Source: Lysinibacter cavernae
GTDB lineage: Bacteria; Actinomycetota; Actinomycetes; Actinomycetales; Microbacteriaceae
Length of the DNA: 64,000 bases
Reading direction: 5' to 3'
Assembly (NCBI RefSeq): GCF_011758565.1
Contig: NZ_JAAMOX010000001.1
Location: 1,155,838-1,219,837 of the forward strand
Position numbers and translations under genes: made by a program. This document shows, one piece after another, positions 53,122-62,176 of the stretch (the first letter of the stretch is position 1; each line of letters opens with the position of its first letter). The notes beneath the pieces are model-generated. The model was not told the DNA's origin and made no database searches. It was given only the letters and a program-made list of their open reading frames with translations.

Positions 53122-53191
53122 CTCGCGGGGCGCACTTTGCGTCGTGGGGTGCACTTTTACGCACCCCACGAGCCGAAATGCACCCCGCGAG
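53122..53191. repeat. Intergenic palindromic element, family A, copy 3
   Basis: Same two-direct, two-inverted arrangement as at 12121, outer arms CTCGCGGGGCGCA and TGCACCCCGCGAG. It is situated between pcaL and the pcaF promoter region. Confidence 0.85.
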
Positions 53192-53205
53192 CGAAGGCTA
53201 TTGCG

Positions 53206-54477
53206 CTAGCGGCCAGCGACCGTGTCTGGCAGGTCTGGCTCCGCAAACACCTGCTGCGCAACCTTGAACGCCGAGTTCGCCGACGGCACGCTGCAATAGA
53301 TCGCGCTCTGCAGGATGACCTCTTTGATCTCATCGCGGGTCATGCCGTTGCGGAGGGCCGCACGAACGTGCATCGCAAACTCTTCCCAGTGGCTGTGGGC
53401 GATCAGGGCGGTCAAAACCATGGCGCTTCGCGTCGTCCGAGGGAGGCCAGGTCGCGTCCAGATCGTGCCCCACGCGTAGCGGGTGATCATTTCCTGGAAC
53501 TCAGCCGTCGTATCCGTGATGGATGCCGTTGCCCGGTCAACATGCGCGTCGCCAAGCACCTGGCGGCGGACCGCCATCCCCGCGTCGTACGGGTCGCCAG
53601 GGAGGCGATCCGACATGGCGTGGTCTGCGCCTTCGGTCGCGGCAGGTGTCGAGGCGGCCGAGCCCGCCACCCCCGCCGCCCGCTCAAAGTGGCGAATGAG
53701 AATCTCAGCGCAGCGGTCGGGGCGCTCGGCAGGAACCAGGTGCGCGGCATCCGCGACCCACTCAGCAGAGCCATCCTGCACGGCAGAGGCGATCGCCCAG
53801 GCATCTTCGTACGTCGTGACGCCGTCGTACTGGCCAGCAATAGCTATGAGTGGCGCCGAAATCTCGCCAAGACGATCGCGAACGTCAAACTGCGCGAGGG
53901 CCTCACAGCAGAAGACGTAGCCCTGGTCATCGGTCTCAGACAGCGAGTGCAGCAACCGACTTCCCACCTCTGGCTGCCGCTCCATAAAGTCGGGCGCAAA
54001 CCAGCGCTGGCCGGAGCCGATGACCATGGTGGTAGTTCCCATCCCAGCGACGGTCTTTGCCCGCTCAAGCCAGCCCTCTTCCGTGCCAATCTTGGCGGCA
54101 GAACAGATGATTCCGAGACCGGCAAACAGGTCAGGATAATCGATACCAAGTTGCAGACCAACCGCGCCACCGAGCGAGTCGCCCGCATAGAACACTGGCT
54201 GGTCCCCCAGCTCGCCGTGCTCGCGCATCGCGGTCACGAGCGACGCAACGCCCTCGGCCAGATCGACAACGGTAAAGCGTTCTTCCGGCCGTGGACTGTG
54301 ACCGTGGCCGGGCAGATCCCACCCGATAACTCGGAACGAACCGCTCAACGCCGCGGCCGCTTCTTTCCACAGCATCCGCGCGGAGGTGCCGAGTGAGGCA
54401 CCAACGATCAGCACGGGAAGCGATGTGTCGGCTGCCGACTCAGAGAGCAGGGCGGCTTTCAGCACGGGAACGGTCAT
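53206..54477 (-). CDS. pcaL: PcaL: fused enol-lactone hydrolase and 4-carboxymuconolactone decarboxylase
   Basis: A 423-residue fusion. The N-terminal alpha/beta hydrolase (about 1-270; nucleophile Ser101 in 'YAGDSLGG') is PcaD; the C-terminal part (about 300-423; 'FQEMITRYAWGTIWTRPGL', 'RNGMTRDEIKEVILQSAIYC') is the PcaC decarboxylase. An Ala/Gly-rich linker joins them. It converts 4-carboxymuconolactone to beta-ketoadipate in one polypeptide, as in Streptomyces and Rhodococcus. It lies 88 bp after pcaB. Confidence 0.95.
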   Translation of the reverse strand: MTVPVLKAALLSESAADTSLPVLIVGASLGTSARMLWKEAAAALSGSFRVIGWDLPGHGHSPRPEERFTVVDLAEGVASLVTAMREHGELGDQPVFYAGDSLGGAVGLQLGIDYPDLFAGLGIICSAAKIGTEEGWLERAKTVAGMGTTTMVIGSGQRWFAPDFMERQPEVGSRLLHSLSETDDQGYVFCCEALAQFDVRDRLGEISAPLIAIAGQYDGVTTYEDAWAIASAVQDGSAEWVADAAHLVPAERPDRCAEILIRHFERAAGVAGSAASTPAATEGADHAMSDRLPGDPYDAGMAVRRQVLGDAHVDRATASITDTTAEFQEMITRYAWGTIWTRPGLPRTTRSAMVLTALIAHSHWEEFAMHVRAALRNGMTRDEIKEVILQSAIYCSVPSANSAFKVAQQVFAEPDLPDTVAGR

Positions 54478-54565
54478 GAGGATTCTCTTCTCTTACGGTA
54501 AGTCGGGGTGAGTCAGGCGGGGGTGCGTGCCGCGGATGTGGGTCAGGGATGCGGGGACGCGCTGG

Positions 54566-55945
54566 TCAGGCGGTGCGACTGTCGGCGACTATGCGCGCAA
54601 CCAGCTCGCGGGCCTGCCCAAGATAATTGGCGGGGTCGAGGAGATCGGCAAGCAACTCAGCGCTCACGATTTCGCTAGGGAAGGCATCCCGCAGCAGCTC
54701 CGCAAGATTTCCCTCAGCACGCGAGTCCGAGATGAGGGTTTTCACCTGAGCGGACGCGCCTGAGATTCCAGCCGCGGTGAGAACAGGAACCAGCACCGCA
54801 ACAATGCGCTCGCTCAGCACAAGCGGGCCGCTCAGCGCAAGGTTGGCGAGCATCCGGTCTGGCCGCACAACGAGCCCCGACACGAGCTCACGAGTCACGG
54901 AGCCTGCTCCCCCGGCAAAGCGAAGCAGCTCGCGCAGCGGAGACCACTCGGCGTGCCAGCCGCCGTCGGGGCGCTCATCGCTGAAGGATGACGAGGCCGA
55001 GAAGACCTGGCCGAGCGCGCCGGGCGCAGCAATCGCGGCGCTGCGCAGTATGACGGAAAGCACAGGATTCTGCTTCTGCGGCATCGCGGAAGAAACCCCA
55101 CGCCCCTCGGCAAGAGGCTCAGAAAGCTCGCCGAGCTCAGGGCGGGTCATGAGCGCGACATCGTTGCCAATCTTGCCAAAGGCCGCAACCGCCTCAGCGA
55201 GGGCGGCCGCAACCGTCATGATGGGCGAACGCGAAACCTGCCACGGTGCGATTGGCGAGGCGAGCCCAAGGGCCGCCGCGAGTTCGTCAGTGAGCAACTG
55301 CGCGCTGTCCCCCGCAAGCTCAGTAAGAGCCGCGACCGTACCGGCCGCGCCGCCCCACTGGAGCGGCAGCATGGCAAGCGCAGCGCGCAGCGCGCGACGG
55401 GCGGCGGTGACGCCGGCAAGCCACTGCGCGGCTTTCAAGCCGAAGGTCGTTGGCAGTGAATGCTGGCCAAGAGTACGAGCGACCATGATGGTCTCGGAAT
55501 GCTGAGCGGCAATCGCGGCCAGCGCCTCAGCCGCCACAGCGGAATCGTCAAGCAGCGCGGTGAGCACGTCACGGCAAACAAGCATGAGCGCGGTATCAAC
55601 AATGTCTTGGCTCGTTGCCGCCGCATGGATGCGTGCAGCCGCCGCCGGGGACGTTTCCGCCACCCGGCGGCGCAACTGGCCAAGCGTTGGGATCAGCGGA
55701 TTCCCGCCTCCCTGAGCATCACGCGCGATCTGGTCAAGGTCGTAGAGGTCGGCATTCGCCGCCTCCTCGACCACGGCGATGAACGCTGGATCGGCGAGGC
55801 CGTTTGCGGCCAGCACGCCCATCCATTCGCTCTCCACCGTCAGCATGGCCTGAACGATGCTTCGGTCGCTGCTCAACCGCGCGGCGGCCGAGTCAACCCA
55901 GAGTGGGCTCAGTAGCCCCTGATCGTAATTCGTGTGAGTGCTCAT
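54566..55945 (-). CDS. pcaB: 3-carboxy-cis,cis-muconate cycloisomerase
   Basis: A 459-residue member of the fumarase/aspartase superfamily. The signature loop 'GVSSAMPQKQNPV' and the 'ATSQDIVDTALML' segment are diagnostic for PcaB/AdsL-type enzymes. It lactonises 3-carboxymuconate. 29 bp separate it from pcaG. Confidence 0.93.
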   Translation of the reverse strand: MSTHTNYDQGLLSPLWVDSAAARLSSDRSIVQAMLTVESEWMGVLAANGLADPAFIAVVEEAANADLYDLDQIARDAQGGGNPLIPTLGQLRRRVAETSPAAAARIHAAATSQDIVDTALMLVCRDVLTALLDDSAVAAEALAAIAAQHSETIMVARTLGQHSLPTTFGLKAAQWLAGVTAARRALRAALAMLPLQWGGAAGTVAALTELAGDSAQLLTDELAAALGLASPIAPWQVSRSPIMTVAAALAEAVAAFGKIGNDVALMTRPELGELSEPLAEGRGVSSAMPQKQNPVLSVILRSAAIAAPGALGQVFSASSSFSDERPDGGWHAEWSPLRELLRFAGGAGSVTRELVSGLVVRPDRMLANLALSGPLVLSERIVAVLVPVLTAAGISGASAQVKTLISDSRAEGNLAELLRDAFPSEIVSAELLADLLDPANYLGQARELVARIVADSRTA

Positions 55946-55974
55946 TGGGTGTTCAGTTTACGAGACGCCGGCAC

Positions 55975-56526
55975 CTACGAGAAGTCCAAGAAAACGGTCT
56001 CGTTTTCGCCCTGCAACCGGATGTTCCAGAGCAGGCTGCCGTCTTCTTCGCGCTCGGCGATGAGGGTCGCGCGGCGATCCGCAGGCAGCGAGTTGAGGAG
56101 GGCATCCTTGGCAAGCGCCTCGGTGTCTTCTGGCAGGTACACACGGGTGTGCAGCTTATTCAGGAGACCGCGGGCAAAGACCACCACCGCGATGAACGGC
56201 GCTTTTTCCTCGATCGAGCCAGGGTTCACCGTCGTGAAGGTGAAATGCCCGTCGTCGTCAACGGCGGCGCGGCCCCACCCGGTAAAGGTGTAGCCGTCGC
56301 GTTTGAGCGAGCCGGTCTTCTGCGAGATGACGCCGTGCTCGTCTGCCTGCCAGATTTCGAGCAGGCAGTCGGGAATGGGGTCGCCGTTGCCGTCGGTGAC
56401 AGTTCCGTGCACGCGCATCGAGCGGGGCGAGCCGGGAACCACAAGCTCCGAGTCCTTCGGATACGGCAGCGCGTAACCGTAGAACGGGCCGACGGTTTGT
56501 CCGGGCGTTGGGGTGAGCTTGCTCAT
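55975..56526 (-). CDS. pcaG: Protocatechuate 3,4-dioxygenase, alpha subunit
   Basis: A 183-residue intradiol dioxygenase subunit: 'TPGQTVGPFYGYALPY' at the N-terminus, 'DCLLEIWQADEHGV' and 'GWGRAAVDDDGHFTFTTV'. The alpha subunit lacks the iron ligands but completes the active site. Its ATG overlaps the pcaH stop. Confidence 0.94.
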   Translation of the reverse strand: MSKLTPTPGQTVGPFYGYALPYPKDSELVVPGSPRSMRVHGTVTDGNGDPIPDCLLEIWQADEHGVISQKTGSLKRDGYTFTGWGRAAVDDDGHFTFTTVNPGSIEEKAPFIAVVVFARGLLNKLHTRVYLPEDTEALAKDALLNSLPADRRATLIAEREEDGSLLWNIRLQGENETVFLDFS

Positions 56527-57338
56527 TCGTCTTCCTCGTCTTCCATCCAGGTGCGGTTACTGCCAGAGAGCACGATGTCCCAGTTGTAGCCGGTTGCCCA
56601 TTCGTGCTCGGTCACGTTGTGATCGTAGGTTGCGACCAGGCGGTCGCGGGCCTTCTGATCGGTAATCGACTGGTAGATCGGGTCGAGCGCAAACAGCGGG
56701 TCGCCGGGGAAATACATCTGCGTAATCATTCGCTGGGTGAAGTCGGTACCAAACAGCGAGAAGTGGATGTGCGCTGGGCGCCACGCGTTGTGGTGGTTCT
56801 TCCACGGGTATGGGCCAGGCTTGATGGTCTGGAACCGGTAGTTGCCGTTGTCGTCGGTCAGCATCCGGCCAACGCCAGTGAAGTTGGGGTCAATTGGGGC
56901 CGGGTGCTGGTCGCGCTTGTGGATGTAGCGACCGGCCGCGTTGGCCTGCCAGACCTCAACGAGCTGGTTGCGCACCGGGCGTCCGTCACCGTCGAGGATG
57001 CGGCCAGTGACGATGATCCGCTCGCCAAGTGGCTCGCCGTTGTGCTGGATCGTCAGGTCGCTCTCGAGTTTGTGCACGTCGCGGTGCCCGAAGGCGGGTG
57101 ACCAGAGTTCGATGGTTTCTGGGTCGGTGTGACGAAGATCCTTCGTTGGGTGGCGGAGGATCGAGCTTCGGTACGGCTCAAAATCGATGCGAGGCATGAT
57201 TTCTTCCGCGCTCGGGTCGGCTGCCTTTGCCTGCTCGTATGCCTCGTGGATGACCCGCATCTCTTCGTTGATCTCGGCCTGGTTATTGGCGGCCGCGTCG
57301 GACGAAACGACTTTGCGGGGGGCTTGCTTCTCAGTCAT
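56523..57338 (-). CDS. pcaH: Protocatechuate 3,4-dioxygenase, beta subunit
   Basis: A 271-residue subunit carrying the Fe(III) site: Tyr in 'AAGRYIHKRD' and 'PGPYPWKNH', His-x-His in 'RPAHIHFSLFG'. With PcaG it opens protocatechuate to 3-carboxymuconate. I chose the ATG at 57338 because AAAGGA sits six bases upstream; the ATG two codons earlier (57344) would touch that site. First gene of the pcaHGBL group, 120 bp after pobA with palindrome D2 between. Confidence 0.95.
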   Translation of the reverse strand: MTEKQAPRKVVSSDAAANNQAEINEEMRVIHEAYEQAKAADPSAEEIMPRIDFEPYRSSILRHPTKDLRHTDPETIELWSPAFGHRDVHKLESDLTIQHNGEPLGERIIVTGRILDGDGRPVRNQLVEVWQANAAGRYIHKRDQHPAPIDPNFTGVGRMLTDDNGNYRFQTIKPGPYPWKNHHNAWRPAHIHFSLFGTDFTQRMITQMYFPGDPLFALDPIYQSITDQKARDRLVATYDHNVTEHEWATGYNWDIVLSGSNRTWMEDEEDE

Positions 57339-57358
57339 CTGCATTCCTTTCTTGTTCA

Positions 57359-57426
57359 CTGCATCTATTTGCGAGTTTCTGTCGTAAAAACTCAAATCGT
57401 GCGCAGAAACTCGCAAATAGATGCAG
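57359..57426. repeat. Intergenic palindromic element, family D, copy 2
   Basis: A 68-bp hairpin with perfect 23-bp arms (57359-57381, 57404-57426) and a 22-base centre. Arm core CTGCATCTATTTGCGAGTTT. It is situated between pobA and pcaH. Confidence 0.88.
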
Positions 57427-57458
57427 GTTTGTGCGCTCGGGCGGGGCTTGCGACGCCG

Positions 57459-58652
57459 CTAGGCGTTTGGCCAGCCCGTGTATCCCTCTGCGAGGTAGGT
57501 TTGGCCGGCGCGCGACGAGACGAGGGTCTCAAGCTCGGCGAGCTGGCGGCGGGAGTCGAATGCGCTCGCCTGCGGCATGTTGTGCAGCAGGGTCGTCATC
57601 ATGTACGAGAAGTGTTGGCTCTTCCACACGCGTCCGAGGGCACGTTCGCTGTAACCGTCAAGCAGCTTCTCGGAACCGTTCGCGTAGAACTCGGTGAGTG
57701 CGGTGTGCAGCACGCGCATGTCGTTGAGGGCAAGGTTGAGGCCCTTCGCGCCGGTCGGCGGAACCGTGTGGGCCGCGTCCCCCGCAAGGAACATCTTGCC
57801 GTAGCGCATTGGCTCGCACACGTAGCTACGGAACGGCAGCACGATCTTGTCGGTGACTGGCCCCTCCTTCAGCTCAAACCCGTCGGGGCCGGCAACGCGA
57901 GCCTGCAGCTCGTCCCAGATGCGGGCCTCGCTCCAGTCTTCCGGCTTCTCGGTCGGGTCGCACTGGAAGTACATGCGCTGCACTGTCTCGGTGCGCTGGC
58001 TGATGAGCGCAAACCCACGCTCGGAACGGGCGTAGATGAGTTCTGGCGCGCTCATTGGGGCCTCAGCGAGGATGCCGAACCAGGCGAAGGGGTATTCGCG
58101 GAAGTTGTCGGCGCGGGTTCCCTCGGGAATCAGCTTGCGGCACATGCTGCGCGAGCCATCGGCACCGATGACAAAGTCGCAGTCAATCTCGTACTCAACG
58201 CCGTCTTCGCCGGTGAATTGGATGCGCGGGTCGTCGCCCGTAATCCCTGTCACGCCGGTCTCGCTCACGCTGTAGCGAACGTCGCCGCCGTCACGGTCCC
58301 TGGCTGCCGCGAGGTCTTTGAATACCTCCGTCTGCGGGTACAGCCAGACCGATTCGCCAACAAGATCGCGGAAATCGATGCGGTGCCCCTCACCGTTGAA
58401 GCGAAGCTCGATACCCTCGTGCTCGTAGCCCTCGTCGATGACACGATTGGAGACGCCAGACTCGACGAGCATCTTCACTGAGCCATGTTCGAGGATGCCG
58501 GCGCGAATCGTTTCTTCGATCTCGCGGCGGCTGCGTTTTTCGATCACGATCGAGTCGATGCCTGATTGTGCGAGCAGGTGCGAAAGCATGAGCCCTGCTG
58601 GGCCTGCCCCAACAATGCCAACCTGAGTTTTCAGCAATTCACGCTGAGCCAT
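57459..58652 (-). CDS. pobA: 4-hydroxybenzoate 3-monooxygenase
   Basis: A 397-residue single-component FAD hydroxylase. FAD motif 'GIVGAGPAGLMLSHL' (12-26), 'RAGILEHGSV', DG motif 'FVIGADGSRSMCRK', GD motif 'FLAGDAAHTVPPTGAKG' and the C-terminal 'YTGWP' identify PobA. It makes protocatechuate from 4-hydroxybenzoate with NAD(P)H and oxygen. AGGAGG lies ten bases before the ATG. The upstream gene is an IclR regulator, probably its PobR. Confidence 0.95.
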   Translation of the reverse strand: MAQRELLKTQVGIVGAGPAGLMLSHLLAQSGIDSIVIEKRSRREIEETIRAGILEHGSVKMLVESGVSNRVIDEGYEHEGIELRFNGEGHRIDFRDLVGESVWLYPQTEVFKDLAAARDRDGGDVRYSVSETGVTGITGDDPRIQFTGEDGVEYEIDCDFVIGADGSRSMCRKLIPEGTRADNFREYPFAWFGILAEAPMSAPELIYARSERGFALISQRTETVQRMYFQCDPTEKPEDWSEARIWDELQARVAGPDGFELKEGPVTDKIVLPFRSYVCEPMRYGKMFLAGDAAHTVPPTGAKGLNLALNDMRVLHTALTEFYANGSEKLLDGYSERALGRVWKSQHFSYMMTTLLHNMPQASAFDSRRQLAELETLVSSRAGQTYLAEGYTGWPNA

Positions 58653-58678
58653 GTCGTCTCATCCTCCTTGATAAGTCA

Positions 58679-58692
58679 CACGTATCTACGTG
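58679..58692. promoter_or_regulatory. Palindrome in the pobA leader
   Basis: CACGTATCTACGTG, perfect 6-2-6, located 27-40 bp before the pobA start and just upstream of its AGGAGG. Could be an operator or an RNA hairpin. Confidence 0.4.
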
Positions 58693-58731
58693 GTGCTTGA
58701 GATTTGGTTCAGTTTGCCACGGGTGCAGGCG

Positions 58732-59541
58732 CTAACCAGCACGCCTTTCCATTGATTGATAATTGCGGGGATTTGTGGCCGCCTCGTGCGCGTAAGCCTC
58801 GCGCCGCTGGGGATCACGAAAGCCGAGCTCCCGCGAAATTCCGCGGGCCGCGATAAGCAGGGCTGGCACCGCGAGGTTTACTTCGGCAGGGTCTCGTGGC
58901 ACAACAACGCTAAGCGCTGCGACGGAGAACTTGCTCTTGTCCCAAATGGGAACGGCGATGCCGGACGTATTGGCGTGCAGCATCCCGTCGACGACCGCGT
59001 AGCCGTTGCGCCGAATCTGTTCGAGGCGCCCGCGGAGGTCTGGCACGAGCATTGCATTGGCCCGAAGAAACACTTCTTGAGCGGCCGGAGGGGCGAACGC
59101 CATGATGACAAGGCCGGCGGATGAGATGTGGGCGGGGAGGCGCCCGGCAACCGTGACCGCGTTGTCAACAGACCCTCGCCGCGAGAAGCATTCGAGGAAG
59201 AGGACGTCGCCGTCTTCGAGGATGCCAAGCTGCGTGTGTTGCTTGACGACGCTGTGCACGTCCTCCATATAGGGGCGCGCAACCGTGCGCAGCTCGCGGG
59301 CGACTGACCCGCGGTTGACGATTTCCCAGAGCCGAAGCCCGAGGCGCACCCGGCCGTCGGCATCCTTGTGCACCCAGCCGATATCGACGAGGTCACGAAC
59401 GATTCGGTGTGTTGTGGCGATGGGCAGGTGGGTGACCTCGGCGAGGCCACTGACGGTGAGGCCTGGATGATCGTCGTCGAGGGCCGCAACCACTCGCGCC
59501 ACCCGGCTGATCATGGACTCGCCAGACGCTGAATTCGCCAT
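58732..59541 (-). CDS. IclR family regulator, probable PobR
   Basis: A 269-residue regulator: 'LTVSGLAEVTHLPIATTHRI' is the winged helix, effector domain with 'AGRLPAHISSAGLVIMAFAP'. I use ATG 59541 with GGAAGGA seven bases upstream; an ATG at 59583 has no usable site. 79 bp from pobA on the same strand, so it may be cotranscribed. The GTTCG palindrome 95-109 bp upstream suggests autoregulation. Confidence 0.9.
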   Translation of the reverse strand: MANSASGESMISRVARVVAALDDDHPGLTVSGLAEVTHLPIATTHRIVRDLVDIGWVHKDADGRVRLGLRLWEIVNRGSVARELRTVARPYMEDVHSVVKQHTQLGILEDGDVLFLECFSRRGSVDNAVTVAGRLPAHISSAGLVIMAFAPPAAQEVFLRANAMLVPDLRGRLEQIRRNGYAVVDGMLHANTSGIAVPIWDKSKFSVAALSVVVPRDPAEVNLAVPALLIAARGISRELGFRDPQRREAYAHEAATNPRNYQSMERRAG

Positions 59542-59635
59542 GCCACATTCCTTCCGCGCGACCGACTTCTCTTCACCGGTCATCCCTATTCAAACTCACA
59601 GGGGTGTGGACCCAAGCAGTGGTGACCGCACACCC

Positions 59636-59650
59636 GTTCGCATAACGAAC
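59636..59650. promoter_or_regulatory. Putative IclR-type (PobR/PcaR) operator
   Basis: GTTCGCATAACGAAC, 5-5-5 palindrome; differs from the pcaF site (53055) at two central positions only. Confidence 0.65.
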
Positions 59651-59731
59651 ACTTGTCCGCTAATTATTGCTCGTTTCTCGTGCCATGTCGAGGGGACTGC
59701 CCGCAATGACTCAGAACCAGCCGGAACAGAC

Positions 59732-60256
59732 CTAGTCGAGCGAGGTCGTCAGGCTCGGTTCGGCAAGATACTCCTCGTCGAGCAATTTAAGGCCCGGGGC
59801 CCCATCGATAACGCGCAGCAGGAGGGACTGCAACTGACCCACCTCATCCTCGGTCAGCCCGGACTGCAAGACCCGTTCGCGCTCAAGCGCTATGGGAACC
59901 ATTGCATTGTGCACCTCAACCCCCTGAGCGGTCAGGTACATTCGTCGGGCACCACCCTCAATGAGAATACGAATGAGGTTGCGCTCAAGTAGCACCGTGG
60001 TGCTGCGCGAGGCAATTGACTTATTCACCTCAAGAACGGCCGTCACCTCGGACGCAGAGATACCCGGGTGGTTACTGAGCGCACTGAGAATGCGCCACTC
60101 GTTTGTGCCGAGACCAAAATGATGACGAAAGACCTTTGAGCCACCCCAGAGCAGGTAATTGGAAACCAGCGAGACAAGGGCCGGCGTGTAGTGATCCCTG
60201 TTGATGGTGTGATCGAGCCGACTGCGCATCACTTCGTCAGATTCATCGATACTCAC
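59732..60256 (-). CDS. MarR family transcriptional regulator
   Basis: A 174-residue MarR protein: 'GLGTNEWRILSALSNHPGIS', recognition region 'EVNKSIASRSTTVLLERNLI' and a C-terminal dimerisation helix. GTG start with GAGGT nearby. It is divergent from a NitT/TauT-type importer and likely controls it. A half-site ATCAACT occurs in the gap (60436-60442) and again before the second MarR gene (63704). Confidence 0.9.
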   Translation of the reverse strand: MSIDESDEVMRSRLDHTINRDHYTPALVSLVSNYLLWGGSKVFRHHFGLGTNEWRILSALSNHPGISASEVTAVLEVNKSIASRSTTVLLERNLIRILIEGGARRMYLTAQGVEVHNAMVPIALERERVLQSGLTEDEVGQLQSLLLRVIDGAPGLKLLDEEYLAEPSLTTSLD

Positions 60257-60458
60257 TCTTCAACCTCACCTCCCGTCGCGCCCGTCATGCCTGACGCCTG
60301 AGCAGCGAGACTTAACGCCTTCCCCAACTGTAGGGCAGCCCTTGCGCCAACACCGGATTTCGCGAGTCATATTTCTTGAATTGCCCCGAGCTGGCATCCA
60401 TCTTGTTTATGTTGGATTATTCATGTAGTTTACCTATCAACTGGTAGTGATCACCATA

Positions 60459-60472
60459 CGAACTTCTGTTCG
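60459..60472. promoter_or_regulatory. Inverted repeat in the importer leader
   Basis: CGAAC-TTCT-GTTCG, 14 bp, in the 323-bp gap before the importer genes. The CGAAC/GTTCG halves are those of the pca/pob operator but with the opposite order and a 4-bp spacer. The rest of the gap holds the small frame at 60515 and no other gene. Confidence 0.4.
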
Positions 60473-60514
60473 GGAGAGCACACAAGCCGCAAAACGAAGG
60501 AGTTTTGAGCCGCA

Positions 60515-60583
60515 ATGACGCCGCAGACCCAACCGCGCACAGCGCCATCCAGCCTCGTGTTCCGACACACGGAGGACCGATGA
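60515..60583 (+). CDS. Possible 22-residue leader peptide
   Basis: A short frame, ATG to TGA, that ends by overlapping the permease ATG (ATGA), beginning MTPQTQPRTAPSS. AAGGAG lies 12 bases upstream, rather far. The exact coupling is suggestive but the frame may be chance. Confidence 0.3.
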   Translation: MTPQTQPRTAPSSLVFRHTEDR

Positions 60584-61389
60584 CAACCGCCCAACAGACA
60601 CGGGTACGCGCCCGGCCGAAACGCAACGAGCCACTCCTCTTTGGGGCCGCCGGAATCCTCACGCTGCTCATCTTGCTGCAGACCATTCCAACCATAGGCA
60701 TCGTGAACCCCAAGTTCTTTCCGCCGCTCAGCGAGATTCTGCAAGCCCTCATGGTGCAGTTCTCGCGCCCAGAATTCTGGTCGGCCTTCGGCTCAACCAT
60801 TCTTGGCTGGCTGCTTGGCCTCGCCATCGCAACCGCGCTCGGAGTCATCCTCGGCATCCTGCTCGCAAGCGTGCCAGTGCTCGGAAAGCTTATGCACTCG
60901 ACCATCGAGTTCCTTCGCCCGATTCCGTCAGTCGCGCTCGTGCCGCTCGCCGTGCTGCTGTTCGGAACGACAATGAACGCGACGCTCCTGCTCGTGATCT
61001 ACGCAAGCCTCTGGCAGGTGCTCTTCCAGGTCATGTACGGAGTCAAAGATGTTGACCCCGTCGCCATTGACACGGCAAAGAGTTACCGCCTGAGCACCTG
61101 GACAACCATTCGCCGCGTCATTTGGCCAAGCATCACGCCCTACGTCATCATTGGCGTTCGGCTTGCCGCAGCAGTTGCGCTTGTCCTCGAAATCACCGGA
61201 GAACTCGTCATCGGCTCCCCCGGCATCGGCAAACTCATCGTGACGGCGCAGTCTTCTGGCGCAACGGCATCGATGTACTCCCTCGTTCTCATCGCGGCAC
61301 TTTTGGGCGTCGTCGTGAATATCGGGGCACGCACCGCCGAACAGAAACTCCTGTTCTGGCACGCCTCGATACGAACGGAGGCGCACTAA
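60580..61389 (+). CDS. NitT/TauT (SsuC-like) ABC permease 1
   Basis: A 269-residue permease with six helices and the EAA loop 'AIDTAKSYRLSTWTTIRRVI'. Binding-protein-dependent transporters of this class import sulfonates, nitrate, taurine, phthalate or thiamine precursors. GGAGG lies four bases before the ATG at 60580; an upstream in-frame TTG (60505) lacks proper spacing. Part of an operon with a second permease and an ATPase but no binding protein. Confidence 0.9.
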   Translation: MTTAQQTRVRARPKRNEPLLFGAAGILTLLILLQTIPTIGIVNPKFFPPLSEILQALMVQFSRPEFWSAFGSTILGWLLGLAIATALGVILGILLASVPVLGKLMHSTIEFLRPIPSVALVPLAVLLFGTTMNATLLLVIYASLWQVLFQVMYGVKDVDPVAIDTAKSYRLSTWTTIRRVIWPSITPYVIIGVRLAAAVALVLEITGELVIGSPGIGKLIVTAQSSGATASMYSLVLIAALLGVVVNIGARTAEQKLLFWHASIRTEAH

Positions 61390-61391
61390 TC

Positions 61392-62168
61392 ATGACGCTC
61401 GCATCCCTCGGCAAAAAGCTGTTCTACGTCTTTGCGGTTCCCATCGTCATTGTGATCTTCTGGATCGTGTGGGCCGACAGCGCCAAGAGCCCCTTCTGGC
61501 CATCCCCGGTTGTCATCGCCAAGGTCTTTCCTGCGACCTGGCTTGACGGCCGCATCCAGGAGGATGTTGTCCCAAGCCTGATCCGGTTCCTGACCGGCTA
61601 CCTTGGTGCCCTCATCCTCGGCGTGATGCTTGGCATGATCATCGGGTCAATCCGACGCCTCCGGTACTTTCTCGAACCGACCCTCGAGTTCTTCAGGGCA
61701 ATTCCGCCTCCCGTTCTTGTCCCCATCGTCATGCTGTTTGCCGGCATTGGCGACGGAATGAAGGTCATCGTTATTATCTTCGGCTGCATCTGGCCAATCC
61801 TGCTGAACACCATCGAAGGAGTCAGGGGAATTGACGGGGTGCAACTGGATACCGCGCGCTCGTATCGCATCAACGGCTGGCGCCGAACGGTCAAGATCAT
61901 CCTGCCGAGTGCCTCACCCCAGATTTTTATTGGAGCGCGCCAGGCGCTGTCCATCGGCCTCATCATGATGGTGATCAGCGAAATGTTCGCCGCCACCAAC
62001 GGCATCGGATTCAACATTGTGCAGTTCCAGCGCCTGTTTGCCCTTCCCGAGATGTGGAGTGGCATTATCCTGCTCGGCGTTATCGGTGTCTGCGCAAATG
62101 CGCTCTTCCGTCTCATCGAGGGACGAGTTTTGACGTGGTACTTCAATATGCAAGTGAAAGAAAAGTAG
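61392..62168 (+). CDS. NitT/TauT (SsuC-like) ABC permease 2
   Basis: A 258-residue permease, EAA loop 'QLDTARSYRINGWRRTVKII'. It begins 2 bp after the first permease stop with GGAGG upstream. Two different permeases imply a heterodimeric channel. Confidence 0.9.
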   Translation: MTLASLGKKLFYVFAVPIVIVIFWIVWADSAKSPFWPSPVVIAKVFPATWLDGRIQEDVVPSLIRFLTGYLGALILGVMLGMIIGSIRRLRYFLEPTLEFFRAIPPPVLVPIVMLFAGIGDGMKVIVIIFGCIWPILLNTIEGVRGIDGVQLDTARSYRINGWRRTVKIILPSASPQIFIGARQALSIGLIMMVISEMFAATNGIGFNIVQFQRLFALPEMWSGIILLGVIGVCANALFRLIEGRVLTWYFNMQVKEK

Positions 62169-62176
62169 GTAACAAC

